A DNA stretch of 64,000 nucleotides from a virus. Below are positions 50,338 to 58,421 of this stretch, piece after piece; position 1 is the first letter of the stretch, and each line of letters starts with the position of its first letter. The translations under genes and the position numbers were made by a program. The notes under the pieces are model-generated. The model worked only from the letters and a program-made list of their open reading frames with translations, was not told the DNA's origin and did no database searches. The stretch covers positions 23,023-87,022 of the IMG/VR virus record IMGVR_UViG_3300044716_000732. One strand, 5' to 3'.

Positions 50338-51660
50338 AGACCTACTGGCTTCAGGGTATAAATTCTACCCTTCTTTTTAAGAACTTCAACGCCAGTGCCT
50401 CTAGAAACCTTTGAGATCTCCTTTGGTCTTACCTTAGCTCCATTCCTGTTATCGACAGTTCCTGCCGATTGAATTGCTAATGCTCTTCTTAAAATATTCC
50501 TACTTGCATTAACATCTCTGTCATGTATTGTGTTGCATTTAGAACAAGTCCAAGTTCTTTCATCCAATGAAAGAGATTCTTTGGTGTGATCGCAGCAACT
50601 ACATGTTTTGGAAGACGGATAGAAACGATCAATTACAATCACTTCTTTATCATTCCATTCTGCTTTGTACTTTAATTTGGTCACAAAGCTCGACCATGCT
50701 ACGTCTGATATTGCCTTAGAAAGTTTATGATTCTTAACCATCCCTTTCACGTTCAGGTTTTCTATTGCAATCAGATCATAGTCTCTTACTAACTTAGAAG
50801 AAACTTTATGTTGCATATCATTACGAGAATTGGTTATCTTCTCGTGTACCTTTGCAACAGCTATTCTAGCTTTGTCTCTTCCTTTTGATCCTTTTTGTTT
50901 TCTACTTAAAATTCTTTGCTTTTTAGCTAACTTAGCTTCATACTTCTTAGTGAACTTCGGATTACAATATCTCTGTTCTTCAGAAGTAATAATGAAGTCT
51001 TTCAACCCCAAATCAATTCCAATGCTCTTTCCTGTTTTCTTGTGTTTAATTGGCTTTTCCGCAACGCACAGGAAGGAAATGTAGTATTTTCCTGTAGTTA
51101 ATTTGGAAATGGTTGCTGATTTAATTTCTCCTTTTAGTTCTCTATGTTTAACAAATTTTAATCCTTCTTTGAACTTTGGTATTTGAACTACATTTTCTTC
51201 TTTTAAAGAAATATGTTGAGGGATCTGAAACGAATTTTTATTCTTTTTTGATTTAAAACGAGGGAACTTAGATTTCTTTTTAAAAAAATTGCCATAAGCT
51301 GTTTCCAAATTCATTAGAGTGGATATAAGAACTTGCGAATTAACTTCTTTTAACCATTCATATCCTTCTTCTTTTTTCTTAGCTACTAAATTTCCTGCAC
51401 ATTGATTAAAATTCAACGTTGTTTTGTTTTCCAAATAATGTTTTTGCTTTTCAGATAAAAAGTGATTATAGATGAATCTAGAACATCCAAAGTGCTTTGC
51501 TAAAAGAACTTCTTGCTCCTTTGTAGGAAGCAAACGGAACTTAAATGCTTTATGCATTTCGTTCTCTTTTAGTTCTTGACATTTCCCGATCATTTATTAT
51601 ACTTATCTCAGATGAATGTATTTTTAGAGTAAAAATTAAAAATACTTTAAAATATTTTAA
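50325..51660 (-). mobile_element. IS200/IS605-type element with tnpB only
   Basis: Contains a full TnpB gene and no TnpA. The end next to the TnpB stop carries the hairpin CCAGTAGG-CTAAAGA-CCTACTGG (50326-50348), typical of these elements and of the omega-RNA end. The distal end is not precisely visible and is placed within the AT-rich stretch after 51593. Confidence 0.7.
50334..51593 (-). CDS. tnpB: TnpB RNA-guided nuclease of IS605 family
   Basis: Up to 419 residues (start possibly 51557, MHKAFKFRLLPTKEQ). N-terminal HTH_OrfB region, RuvC residues in SIGIDLGLKD, IAIENLN and HDRDVNASRN, and zinc ribbon TCSCCDHTKES ... TCSKCN. All three catalytic acidic residues are present, so it is probably active. 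TnpB proteins are guided by an omega-RNA from the element's 3' end and cut DNA at matching sites next to a short motif. Confidence 0.93.
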   Translation of the reverse strand: MIGKCQELKENEMHKAFKFRLLPTKEQEVLLAKHFGCSRFIYNHFLSEKQKHYLENKTTLNFNQCAGNLVAKKKEEGYEWLKEVNSQVLISTLMNLETAYGNFFKKKSKFPRFKSKKNKNSFQIPQHISLKEENVVQIPKFKEGLKFVKHRELKGEIKSATISKLTTGKYYISFLCVAEKPIKHKKTGKSIGIDLGLKDFIITSEEQRYCNPKFTKKYEAKLAKKQRILSRKQKGSKGRDKARIAVAKVHEKITNSRNDMQHKVSSKLVRDYDLIAIENLNVKGMVKNHKLSKAISDVAWSSFVTKLKYKAEWNDKEVIVIDRFYPSSKTCSCCDHTKESLSLDERTWTCSKCNTIHDRDVNASRNILRRALAIQSAGTVDNRNGAKVRPKEISKVSRGTGVEVLKKKGRIYTLKPVGL

Positions 51661-51670
51661 ATAGTAATTT

Positions 51671-52000
51671 ATGAAACAATACACACCGGACAAATGGCTG
51701 GTTATTAAAATAGAGGGCGGAGATTTCCCACTGACCTATAAAGTATTTGCTTGTTGGCATGGAGGATATTTGGACGGAGATTCTTGGAAACTAAACAGCG
51801 GAATTACAAAAGTTACAAAAGAAGGAAATTTCTATTTGTTTGAAGGTTATTCTGGTTCTGTTTATGCCTGTAACGAAAAACGTTATGGTTCCACTGCATA
51901 TGGTTATGGTGTTTTACATAACATTATAGAAAAATCCAAAGAAGCTGGAGTAAATGTAGAAAAAATGCCAGACGATACAAATTGGCTGGAGTTAGTATAA
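51671..52000 (+). CDS. Intact YTPDKWLV protein
   Basis: 109 residues; YTPDKWLVIKIEGGDFPLTY, then CWHGGYLDGDSWKLNSG. A phage family of unknown function. It is the whole version of the split gene fragments at 50248 and 52859, with clear sequence differences, so a diverged paralogue rather than a repeat. Confidence 0.7.
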   Translation: MKQYTPDKWLVIKIEGGDFPLTYKVFACWHGGYLDGDSWKLNSGITKVTKEGNFYLFEGYSGSVYACNEKRYGSTAYGYGVLHNIIEKSKEAGVNVEKMPDDTNWLELV

Positions 52001-52009
52001 TTATTTAAA

Positions 52010-52017
52010 ATAAATAT
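52010..52017 (+). promoter_or_regulatory. Late-type promoter
   Basis: ATAAATAT; 7-8 nt to ATG 52025. Confidence 0.55.
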
Positions 52018-52024
52018 CATATAT

Positions 52025-52858
52025 ATGAGCATAACAAACAACAATTATATTCTTCCTGAATCTGTCAATTTGGATGAAATGAGAGAATCATTTAAACGAC
52101 ACGGTTATGCTGTTGCTCGTGGTTTGTTTTCCAAAACAGAGGTAGAAGAAATTAAAAATACCTTTGATCAAATTGCAAAGAATGGTCCTATTGAAGATTC
52201 TTTTTATCCTGTATCTAAAGAAGAATCAAACGGAGATCCTTTAAAAGAATTTCCAAGAGTGATGCAACCGCACCGTTTCAACGCAGTATCTCGTAAGAAT
52301 CTTGTTCATGCGGGTGTTCTTTTTTGCTTGAAAGACCTCATGCAAGAAGATGTACTTGCCGCACAGAGTATGTTTTATTATAAACCACCTGGCTCTAAGG
52401 GACAAGCAATGCATCAAGACAATTTCTATCTTTTAGTTGAGCCGCAAACGTGTGTTGCAGCATGGACTGCTATTGATGATGCTGATCCCGATAACGGAGG
52501 AATGTATCTTGTGTCAGATACAGCAGAAGAGGCAATCATATGCCCTAAAGAAGCTAATGCTAATGAGTCATTCACAACTCATTTTGTACCAACTCCAAAA
52601 GGAAAAAAAGCTGTTCCTTGTATTATGAAGTCAGGAGATACATTGTTCTTTAACGGTTCTTCAATTCATGGTTCTGGACCAAATCGTTCTAAAGACAGAT
52701 TTCGTAGATCATTTATTTGTCATTATGTTCCAAAAACAACACAACGCATTAGCAAGCATTATCTTCCGTTAATAACACCTGAAGGAGAAGATGTTATGAT
52801 TGAAGCTAATCAGAGCGGAGGTCCATGTGGCAGCACATGGGAAGGTGGACAACATTAA
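52025..52858 (+). CDS. Phytanoyl-CoA dioxygenase-like protein
   Basis: 277 residues. AMHQDNFYLL gives the HxD iron ligands, SSIHGSGPNRSKDRFRRSF the distal His and the 2-oxoglutarate-binding Arg; double-stranded beta-helix order is complete. A non-haem Fe(II)/2-oxoglutarate oxygenase, substrate unknown. In phages such enzymes may alter nucleotides, DNA, or surface molecules. It lies between fragments of a split gene and behind a late-type box. Confidence 0.85.
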   Translation: MSITNNNYILPESVNLDEMRESFKRHGYAVARGLFSKTEVEEIKNTFDQIAKNGPIEDSFYPVSKEESNGDPLKEFPRVMQPHRFNAVSRKNLVHAGVLFCLKDLMQEDVLAAQSMFYYKPPGSKGQAMHQDNFYLLVEPQTCVAAWTAIDDADPDNGGMYLVSDTAEEAIICPKEANANESFTTHFVPTPKGKKAVPCIMKSGDTLFFNGSSIHGSGPNRSKDRFRRSFICHYVPKTTQRISKHYLPLITPEGEDVMIEANQSGGPCGSTWEGGQH

Positions 52859-52932
52859 ATCTTAAAGAAGCTGGAGTGAAGGTAGAAATAATGCCAGATG
52901 ATACAAATTGGCTTGACTTGTTCTACAATTGA
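52859..52932 (+). pseudogene. C-terminal fragment of the split YTPDKWLV gene
   Basis: Frame reads LKEAGVKVEIMPDDTNWLDL then FYN and stop, matching the end of the intact copy (KEAGVNVEKMPDDTNWLELV). No start is present. Confidence 0.85.
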
Positions 52933-52945
52933 TAATATTTTTTTG

Positions 52946-52953
52946 TATAAATA
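52946..52953 (+). promoter_or_regulatory. Late promoter, exact T4 consensus
   Basis: TATAAATA, 6 nt before ATG 52960. Confidence 0.8.
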
Positions 52954-52959
52954 GTTAAT

Positions 52960-53292
52960 ATGAAATCAAAAGATCAAACATTGTTAGAAGAAGCTTATAC
53001 CAAAATAACAGTCAATCCTGTTATGAATACTGCATTAAAGACCACTAACTCTTCTAAGAAAAACCCTACATTTGAAGAAGTAAAAGTAGGAGATCGGTAT
53101 ATTAGTACTTTGAAAATGCAAAATCAAAAGCCATGGTTTTATGTCAGTACAGTCCTATCTGTAGAGCCGATTAGTATGAGATTCGGAAAACCAGATAGAA
53201 TTGTAAGTGTGAAGATAGAGACAAACGAAGGAAAGGTCATTGATCAAGAAAAAAAGATTTGGGTTAGTCAATTACAAAAAGGATTAGTATAA
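52960..53292 (+). CDS. Tagged protein (type-2 tag)
   Basis: 110 residues starting MKSKDQTLLEEAYTKI. The body has a small beta-barrel-like domain (FEEVKVGDRYISTLKMQ). The only tagged gene in the right half; it has its own exact-consensus late promoter. Confidence 0.7.
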   Translation: MKSKDQTLLEEAYTKITVNPVMNTALKTTNSSKKNPTFEEVKVGDRYISTLKMQNQKPWFYVSTVLSVEPISMRFGKPDRIVSVKIETNEGKVIDQEKKIWVSQLQKGLV

Positions 53293-53298
53293 AAAAAC

Positions 53299-53326
53299 TT
53301 GACTTGTCCTTTGAATAATCTATACT
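53299..53326 (+). promoter_or_regulatory. Early-type promoter
   Basis: TTGACT, 16-bp spacer TGTCCTTTGAATAATC, TATACT, 6 nt to ATG 53333. Confidence 0.7.
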
Positions 53327-53332
53327 GGTTAT

Positions 53333-53695
53333 ATGAGAAATCCAGAAGATACAAAATTTGTTTGGGATGAAAAAAATTTTAATACTGTTAAAGAAACTCT
53401 TTGTTCCAAATCTTATACGGAAGAAGTATTAAAACTTCTTGTAGATGCATGTATAGAGTATGAAATAATTGATGTGAAAGCAACTGAAGGCAGTGCTATT
53501 AAGACCATAAATGAATATGAATTTTCTATTGGAGAAGATCATTTTGTTTTAACCGTGTTATATTATCACAACGGAAAAATAACCTTCAGCGGATTTGTGT
53601 CATATAGTAATGATGATTTCTTCTCATCGTTGGGAATTCAAGATTTTATTACTAGGATGAAAGATTCTTTAGAAAAAAATAATTTTTTATCTTGA
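53333..53695 (+). CDS. Hypothetical protein
   Basis: 120 residues, acidic, alpha/beta. First gene after a leaderless-type promoter; the next promoter overlaps its stop. Confidence 0.6.
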   Translation: MRNPEDTKFVWDEKNFNTVKETLCSKSYTEEVLKLLVDACIEYEIIDVKATEGSAIKTINEYEFSIGEDHFVLTVLYYHNGKITFSGFVSYSNDDFFSSLGIQDFITRMKDSLEKNNFLS

Positions 53696-53720
53696 CGTTT
53701 CCGAAAATATTCTCTAATAT
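53692..53720 (+). promoter_or_regulatory. Early-type promoter, full consensus
   Basis: TTGACG, 17-bp spacer TTTCCGAAAATATTCTC, TAATAT, 7 nt to ATG 53728. Confidence 0.75.
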
Positions 53721-53727
53721 CATCAAC

Positions 53728-53859
53728 ATGAGCAGAGAACCTAAAAAATTAAAAGGCGGAAAAGACTTGGCGTATAAAGTTTCAAATCATCCAAATTTTT
53801 TGAAACTCGGTGAACGAGGATTGAAGAAATTGGTTAAGAAAATTCAGAAAGAAAAATAA
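53728..53859 (+). CDS. Small basic protein
   Basis: 43 residues, one third Lys/Arg, helical; MSREPKKLKGGKDLAYKVS. Possibly nucleic-acid-binding. Confidence 0.5.
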   Translation: MSREPKKLKGGKDLAYKVSNHPNFLKLGERGLKKLVKKIQKEK

Positions 53860-53863
53860 AAAC

Positions 53864-54079
53864 ATGTTTAAAAAACTATTCAAAAAAATTCAAAGCAAGT
53901 GGGATTTTTGGATCTATTGTAGATTCTTTCATTCTATTAAAAGGATTTGCGAAGAGAAATCAGGTTGGAGTCATATCATGGAGCTTCATCTTAGGGATTA
54001 TAATCAGTCTCATCCTATTGATGAAAAACTGAAAGAATCCGCAGAGTTGTATTATAATTCAGTGTTTAAAACCAAATGA
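53864..54079 (+). CDS. Small hypothetical protein
   Basis: 71 residues, aromatic-rich helices; ATGA overlap with the next gene. Confidence 0.55.
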   Translation: MFKKLFKKIQSKWDFWIYCRFFHSIKRICEEKSGWSHIMELHLRDYNQSHPIDEKLKESAELYYNSVFKTK

Positions 54080-54300
54080 AAAAAAGCCTTTACAAAATTG
54101 AAAGACTTTGGGAATATCCTGATACACCCGAACATAATCGATGGTCACTTTTATATCCTTATGATTGTATGCAAAAATCATTTGCAGAAGGTGCTTGGTC
54201 TATGTTAAAAAGCTACTATAATCAGAACTACAAACATCGTTTGCTCAAAGATGGCGAAGTAATTGAAGAAATTGGTTATCAAAAAATTAAAGTGAATTAA
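54076..54300 (+). CDS. Small hypothetical protein
   Basis: 74 residues; SLYKIERLWEYPDTPEHNRW. Starts in the preceding stop. Confidence 0.55.
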   Translation: MKKSLYKIERLWEYPDTPEHNRWSLLYPYDCMQKSFAEGAWSMLKSYYNQNYKHRLLKDGEVIEEIGYQKIKVN

Positions 54301-54304
54301 CATT

Positions 54305-54544
54305 ATGAAAAATATTATGAGTGATACTACTGGTGATTCTAATTTTAAATATAAAGAACTATCGCCTACTGATTGGTTTGAAATTTATTCCAAAATAAAA
54401 AAAGAAAGAGATATGTATCGAGAGGCAATTTTGAATTGCTTGGATTGGTCTAATGGTAGAGAATATGAGTGGGGAGAAAGAGCAGAAAATGCTTTTGCTT
54501 TTCTGCACAATGCGATATACAAAGAACATGAAAACACATTTTGA
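54305..54544 (+). CDS. Small hypothetical protein
   Basis: 79 residues; contains PTDWFEIYSKIKKERDMYRE and CLDWSNGREYEWGERAENA, helical. Overlaps the next gene by 17 bp. Confidence 0.55.
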   Translation: MKNIMSDTTGDSNFKYKELSPTDWFEIYSKIKKERDMYREAILNCLDWSNGREYEWGERAENAFAFLHNAIYKEHENTF

Positions 54545-54734
54545 CAAACAAATAGAAAAGATTAAAGCAATGCTTAGTGATAAGATAGCTGATCTAAAAC
54601 TTAATCCTGATTCTTTTGAAGATGACAAACAAAATTATATTAATCATTTACACTATCAAATGAACAAAATAGAATTTGCTAGAGAAGTTCACAATCATTA
54701 TGTTCTTACAGGTGAAGTAAAAATTCCAGAATAA
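54528..54734 (+). CDS. Small helical protein
   Basis: 68 residues from ATG 54528. Charged helices, no motif recognised. Confidence 0.55.
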   Translation: MKTHFDKQIEKIKAMLSDKIADLKLNPDSFEDDKQNYINHLHYQMNKIEFAREVHNHYVLTGEVKIPE

Positions 54735-54737
54735 TTT

Positions 54738-55121
54738 ATGAAAACATACAACTACGAAGCGAGAAGCGAAGACAAACAAAATAACTATCTCGAACCTCAT
54801 CCAGATGATCCAAAATACTACAAACAAAACAACTATCCAAAACCTCATCCAGAGGAACCAAAACCAATTCCAGTCTATGAACAACTCGCAGAATTGGAAT
54901 ATGCAATCGAAAAACTCACAGAACTACAAAAAACTCTAATCAAAAGATTGCAATGGGTTTCTAATCCTTGTGAAAGACCTACACCAGAAATTTGTGGTGA
55001 AACTAAAGCAAATTCAGAACGTCCAGATTCTGAAATTGTTCAAAGAATTAATAGATCGGTAAGAAACATTAGAGAGTTGCAATTTAATCTTAGCATCCAA
55101 TTAGAAGACTTGGACGTGTGA
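54738..55121 (+). CDS. Hypothetical protein with proline repeats
   Basis: 127 residues. The N-terminal third repeats KQNNYLEPHPDDPK / KQNNYPKPHPEEPK, then a helical coil follows. Unknown function. Confidence 0.6.
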   Translation: MKTYNYEARSEDKQNNYLEPHPDDPKYYKQNNYPKPHPEEPKPIPVYEQLAELEYAIEKLTELQKTLIKRLQWVSNPCERPTPEICGETKANSERPDSEIVQRINRSVRNIRELQFNLSIQLEDLDV

Positions 55122-55336
55122 ACAAACCAAAAGACACAATAACTTTTGGAAAATATAAAGGCAAAACCTTTGATGAGATTGCTGATATTGATCCAGATTA
55201 TATTTTATGGCTTGACGAAAAAGTAAAAGATGTTAAACTTCCTAAGAAGTGGATAAAGGCTGTGGAAATGGATGTTAGAGAAAGAGATAGTGAATTACGT
55301 GATATTTTAGCAGAACACGCATTTGATATTTATTGA
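55118..55336 (+). CDS. ExoX C-terminal-like / DUF3820-type protein
   Basis: 72 residues from GTG 55118, overlapping the preceding stop. TITFGKYKGKTFDEIADIDP followed by YILWL is the FGKYKGK ... P-YILWL signature of the small domain found at the end of exonuclease-X-like proteins and in DUF3820. The nuclease part is absent. Confidence 0.75.
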   Translation: MNKPKDTITFGKYKGKTFDEIADIDPDYILWLDEKVKDVKLPKKWIKAVEMDVRERDSELRDILAEHAFDIY

Positions 55337-55602
55337 TGAAAATTTCGAAGAATAGTTTAGGTGGACAGAACAACCATGGACGCATGAGTAGCGCACGTTC
55401 GAGTCGTGCTTCTTCGACCATTTTTAAAAAATTACAAAAGTTAGATAGAGAGATTACAAAACTCTATAAAATGATAACTCCTTTTGGAGCTTATAGTTTT
55501 GATTTTGGAAAGCATAGATTCATGAAACTTGAAGAACAAATCAAAAAACTTGACTTGAAGAGAAAAGAAGTTAGACTTGAGAGAAAGAGATATAATTTAT
55601 GA
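55336..55602 (+). CDS. Small basic helical protein
   Basis: 88 residues from ATG 55336. Serine/arginine-rich start (RMSSARSSRASS), then charged helices. Overlaps both neighbours. Confidence 0.55.
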   Translation: MKISKNSLGGQNNHGRMSSARSSRASSTIFKKLQKLDREITKLYKMITPFGAYSFDFGKHRFMKLEEQIKKLDLKRKEVRLERKRYNL

Positions 55603-55814
55603 ACGACAATGATGTATTTTTATTTTACAAACACAAAGTAATTCGCTGGTTTCCTAATGTTAGTATTGATCAGGGATGTGCATTTATTAAGGAAAATGTT
55701 GATGCAGGTAATTTTAATATGATGCCAGATACTCCATATTTAAATGAAGAAATGGAAAAATATCCAAATGACGTTCATGTTTTCGGAAAATTAGAAGCAA
55801 TGAAAAAAGTTTAA
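55599..55814 (+). CDS. Small hypothetical protein
   Basis: 71 residues, no motif recognised; four-base overlap with the preceding gene. Confidence 0.5.
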   Translation: MNDNDVFLFYKHKVIRWFPNVSIDQGCAFIKENVDAGNFNMMPDTPYLNEEMEKYPNDVHVFGKLEAMKKV

Positions 55815-55833
55815 CTAGAAAGAAATATAATTT

Positions 55834-56028
55834 ATGACAATACATACAGCAAAAGTAAATGGTGAGCTTTTAAGAGCTGCGCGTGAAGAAAATTGGACTT
55901 GGGAAGAAGCACAAGAAAATTTAAAACAGACATATGGAGAAGATGCTGTTATAGAATTAGTTTCAAGTTTTTGTGGAAGTAGAAATAATCCTTTGGATGA
56001 AGTTGAAAAACATGAAAAACACAATTAA
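55834..56028 (+). CDS. Small acidic protein
   Basis: 64 residues; ARENWTWEEAQENLKQTYG is not from a family I know (written AREENWTWEEAQ in full). Overlaps the next gene by 17 bp. Confidence 0.5.
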   Translation: MTIHTAKVNGELLRAAREENWTWEEAQENLKQTYGEDAVIELVSSFCGSRNNPLDEVEKHEKHN

Positions 56029-56278
56029 TGCCATAAAACTTGATTATGAAAACCATTATGATCTTTCATTAAAGATATATGAATTTCTTAAAAATATAGT
56101 AGAAAATAAAAAAGATTGCGAAAGAAACACTTTCGTTGCAATTCCTAAGATTAGGAAACCTTATTTTTGGCAATTTAACAAAAAGAAAAAATATAAACAA
56201 GAATGCGATTCGATTTTTGAAGATTTTAAAAAATGGAATGAAGAATCAGAAAACTTGATTAAAAAGAAAGAAATATAA
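56012..56278 (+). CDS. Small hypothetical protein
   Basis: 88 residues from ATG 56012, lysine-rich and helical. No motif recognised. Confidence 0.55.
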   Translation: MKNTINAIKLDYENHYDLSLKIYEFLKNIVENKKDCERNTFVAIPKIRKPYFWQFNKKKKYKQECDSIFEDFKKWNEESENLIKKKEI

Positions 56279-56281
56279 TTT

Positions 56282-56491
56282 ATGAAAAATAAAATTACAG
56301 TAAATTTATACGCTAAAAAGTACGGTGAAAACGAACTAGCTAAAATGATTCTTAATAAAGAATTTGGCTTTGAATTTTCAATTGAAAGCGATACAGAAAG
56401 AAGCCGAAGAATTCTTTCTTTTGAAGAAGCACTATCTTTAAAGGATAGTTTAGATCAGGCTTTTAGTGATTACAAAAAATATAGTTTGTGA
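56282..56491 (+). CDS. Small hypothetical protein
   Basis: 69 residues, alpha/beta. Overlaps the next start. Confidence 0.5.
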   Translation: MKNKITVNLYAKKYGENELAKMILNKEFGFEFSIESDTERSRRILSFEEALSLKDSLDQAFSDYKKYSL

Positions 56492-56694
56492 AATTTATGA
56501 TCCGCGAATTTGACTACTACAGTAACGAATCCCACAATTGTCTTGTGATCTGTCCTTACTGTCATTCAGCATATCAAGCAGAAGCAGGAGATTATTCCGA
56601 AGAGGTGAGAGAAGAAAAATGCCAAAATTGCAGACACACATTTATTCGTTGGGACGAATTTGAGGTCACATATTATACTAAAAAGAAAAAATAA
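56488..56694 (+). CDS. Small zinc-ribbon protein
   Basis: 68 residues from GTG 56488 (ATG 56497 possible). CPYCHSAYQAEAG and EEKCQNCRHTF form two CxxC pairs, a typical zinc ribbon. Confidence 0.65.
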   Translation: MKFMIREFDYYSNESHNCLVICPYCHSAYQAEAGDYSEEVREEKCQNCRHTFIRWDEFEVTYYTKKKK

Positions 56695-56697
56695 ATT

Positions 56698-56928
56698 ATG
56701 GATGATAATTCAAAATATCTATTAGCTTCTGTTAAAGAAGATTTAACATATATACAGAACAATATTTTCAATAAACCAAAGAAAGTTGAATGCGAATGTA
56801 GACCATTTGGTAACGATTATATAATATTCTTTCTTACTAAAACGCCTAATGTCTTTCACAGAAAGATGATGGAATTGGTTTTTGGTTTTAAATTTAAAAA
56901 ATATGGACAACACAATAATAAACATTAG
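56698..56928 (+). CDS. Small hypothetical protein
   Basis: 76 residues, no motif recognised. Overlaps the next gene by 26 bp. Confidence 0.5.
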   Translation: MDDNSKYLLASVKEDLTYIQNNIFNKPKKVECECRPFGNDYIIFFLTKTPNVFHRKMMELVFGFKFKKYGQHNNKH

Positions 56929-57061
56929 ACTTTTTGCTTGGCATTTTCAAATTGAAAGAGGTTCATGGAAACCTAAAATTTCTTATAATTCATATCATAA
57001 ACAAAATAACTTTAGTGATGGTTATTTTAGAATTTATAACTTTTTTGGATACGGAAATTAA
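56903..57061 (+). CDS. Small aromatic-rich protein
   Basis: 52 residues with many Phe/Tyr/Trp, no membrane helix. It overlaps the preceding gene in a different frame. Confidence 0.45.
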   Translation: MDNTIINIRLFAWHFQIERGSWKPKISYNSYHKQNNFSDGYFRIYNFFGYGN

Positions 57062-57064
57062 AAC

Positions 57065-57748
57065 GTGAAGCTATCTAACTATTTTTGGGAACCTATTAAA
57101 ATTGAACATACCAATGTTTATTTTTGGTCTGATATGCATTTAGGTCATAAGTGCGAGCATTGGGAAACTCCTTTGTGGAAAAATAGAGGTTTTGATTGCG
57201 TAGAAGATCATGATGAAACCTTGATCAACAGATGGAACAACAAACTCAATCAAGAGTCTGAAATCTTTCATTTGGGCGATATAATGTTTGGTATCAACGG
57301 AGAAGAAAGACTGACAAATGCTCTTAATAGGTTGACATTCAAGATTCTGTATCTTTTTTCAGGCAACCATTCAGCTGGTTACAAACAATTGTTGAGTAAT
57401 TCATCAGAAGAAAACGGAATTAGGTATCTTGATTTTAATAATAAAAGAGTTTATTTTGTTCCAAATTATTTAGAAATTATGATTTGCGGTCAACCTATCG
57501 TGCTTTCTCATTATGCTTTAGCAGCATGGAACGGGCAGGGCAAGGGGTCATTTATGATTCACGGACACAGCCACTCGAATCTATACAAGAATGAACTTGG
57601 AAAACTTTTATACCAATGCAAAATTGTCGATGTTGGCGTAGAAAATTCACCAACCCCACTATCCTTTACGCAACTCAGAAGCAAATTTAAAGCTTTAGAA
57701 AACATAACATTTGACCATCATACTAAAGACACTTTAAATCCATTTTAA
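57065..57748 (+). CDS. Metallophosphoesterase coupled to kinase
   Basis: 227 residues from GTG. YFWSDMHLGHK, FHLGDIMFG, LFSGNHSAG, LSHYA and IHGHSHSN give the full calcineurin-like metal set, of the phage SD-HxGH type. It overlaps the kinase gene by one base (TAATG). The pairing suggests joint work on phosphorylated ends, as in bacterial Pnkp, where kinase and phosphoesterase are fused. Confidence 0.82.
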   Translation: MKLSNYFWEPIKIEHTNVYFWSDMHLGHKCEHWETPLWKNRGFDCVEDHDETLINRWNNKLNQESEIFHLGDIMFGINGEERLTNALNRLTFKILYLFSGNHSAGYKQLLSNSSEENGIRYLDFNNKRVYFVPNYLEIMICGQPIVLSHYALAAWNGQGKGSFMIHGHSHSNLYKNELGKLLYQCKIVDVGVENSPTPLSFTQLRSKFKALENITFDHHTKDTLNPF

Positions 57749-58158
57749 TGAAAACTCTTTATCTTATCTGTGGTCCGAGTGGCTCAGGAAAAACCACGTT
57801 CGCCAACAAGATTAAAAAAGAAAAAAATATCGCCAATCATTTTGAAGCAGATCAATGGATGGTCGATCAAGATGGCAACTATCTTTTTAATCCTAAAAGA
57901 CTTGGCTATTGTCATGCTGAGTGCCAAAAAAGTACAGAAGAGTCTATGCAAAGAGGAGAAGATGTTATTGTCTCTAATACCACTCTTACCAAAAAAGAAG
58001 CAAAACCTTATATTGACATGGCAAGAAATTATGGTTATACTGTAGCGATATTACATATGACTGGAGAATTTATAAACAAACACGGAGTTCCATATTGGAA
58101 GATTGAAGAAATGAGAAACAAAAGACAATGGTTTTCTTTAGCAGATTTTGAAGCTTGA
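57748..58158 (+). CDS. Polynucleotide-kinase-like P-loop kinase
   Basis: 136 residues. GPSGSGKTTFANKI is the P-loop, NTTLTKKEAKPYIDMARNYG the second conserved block of PNK/AAA_33 kinases. The length fits the 5'-kinase domain of T4 Pnkp without its 3'-phosphatase domain. It may phosphorylate RNA 5' ends for the two ligases. Confidence 0.78.
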   Translation: MKTLYLICGPSGSGKTTFANKIKKEKNIANHFEADQWMVDQDGNYLFNPKRLGYCHAECQKSTEESMQRGEDVIVSNTTLTKKEAKPYIDMARNYGYTVAILHMTGEFINKHGVPYWKIEEMRNKRQWFSLADFEA

Positions 58159-58189
58159 CTTTAAGATAGAAAAAGCATGGTAATTAAAA

Positions 58190-58417
58190 ATGAAACATAA
58201 TTTAACTTGCCCATTTTGCAGAACTTCTGACGAGCATAATTTTGTTCCTGTTCAGTTTGATTGCGAAGACAGAGAAGGAATACCGTCTGCAATATCCTGT
58301 GATTCATGCGGGTGTCGAAGCCCGTGGGTTTATGTTACCAAAAAAGAATGGGAGAATTCAAACGGAGAAATTCCAATAACTTTAATCAAAAATTGGAAAA
58401 AATATATACCAAATTAA
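58190..58417 (+). CDS. Lar-like zinc protein
   Basis: 75 residues. LTCPFCRTSDEHNF and ISCDSCGCRSPW pair CxxC motifs in the layout of the Lar/restriction-alleviation family and similar phage zinc proteins. An anti-restriction role is possible but not shown. Confidence 0.6.
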   Translation: MKHNLTCPFCRTSDEHNFVPVQFDCEDREGIPSAISCDSCGCRSPWVYVTKKEWENSNGEIPITLIKNWKKYIPN

Positions 58418-58421
58418 AAAT

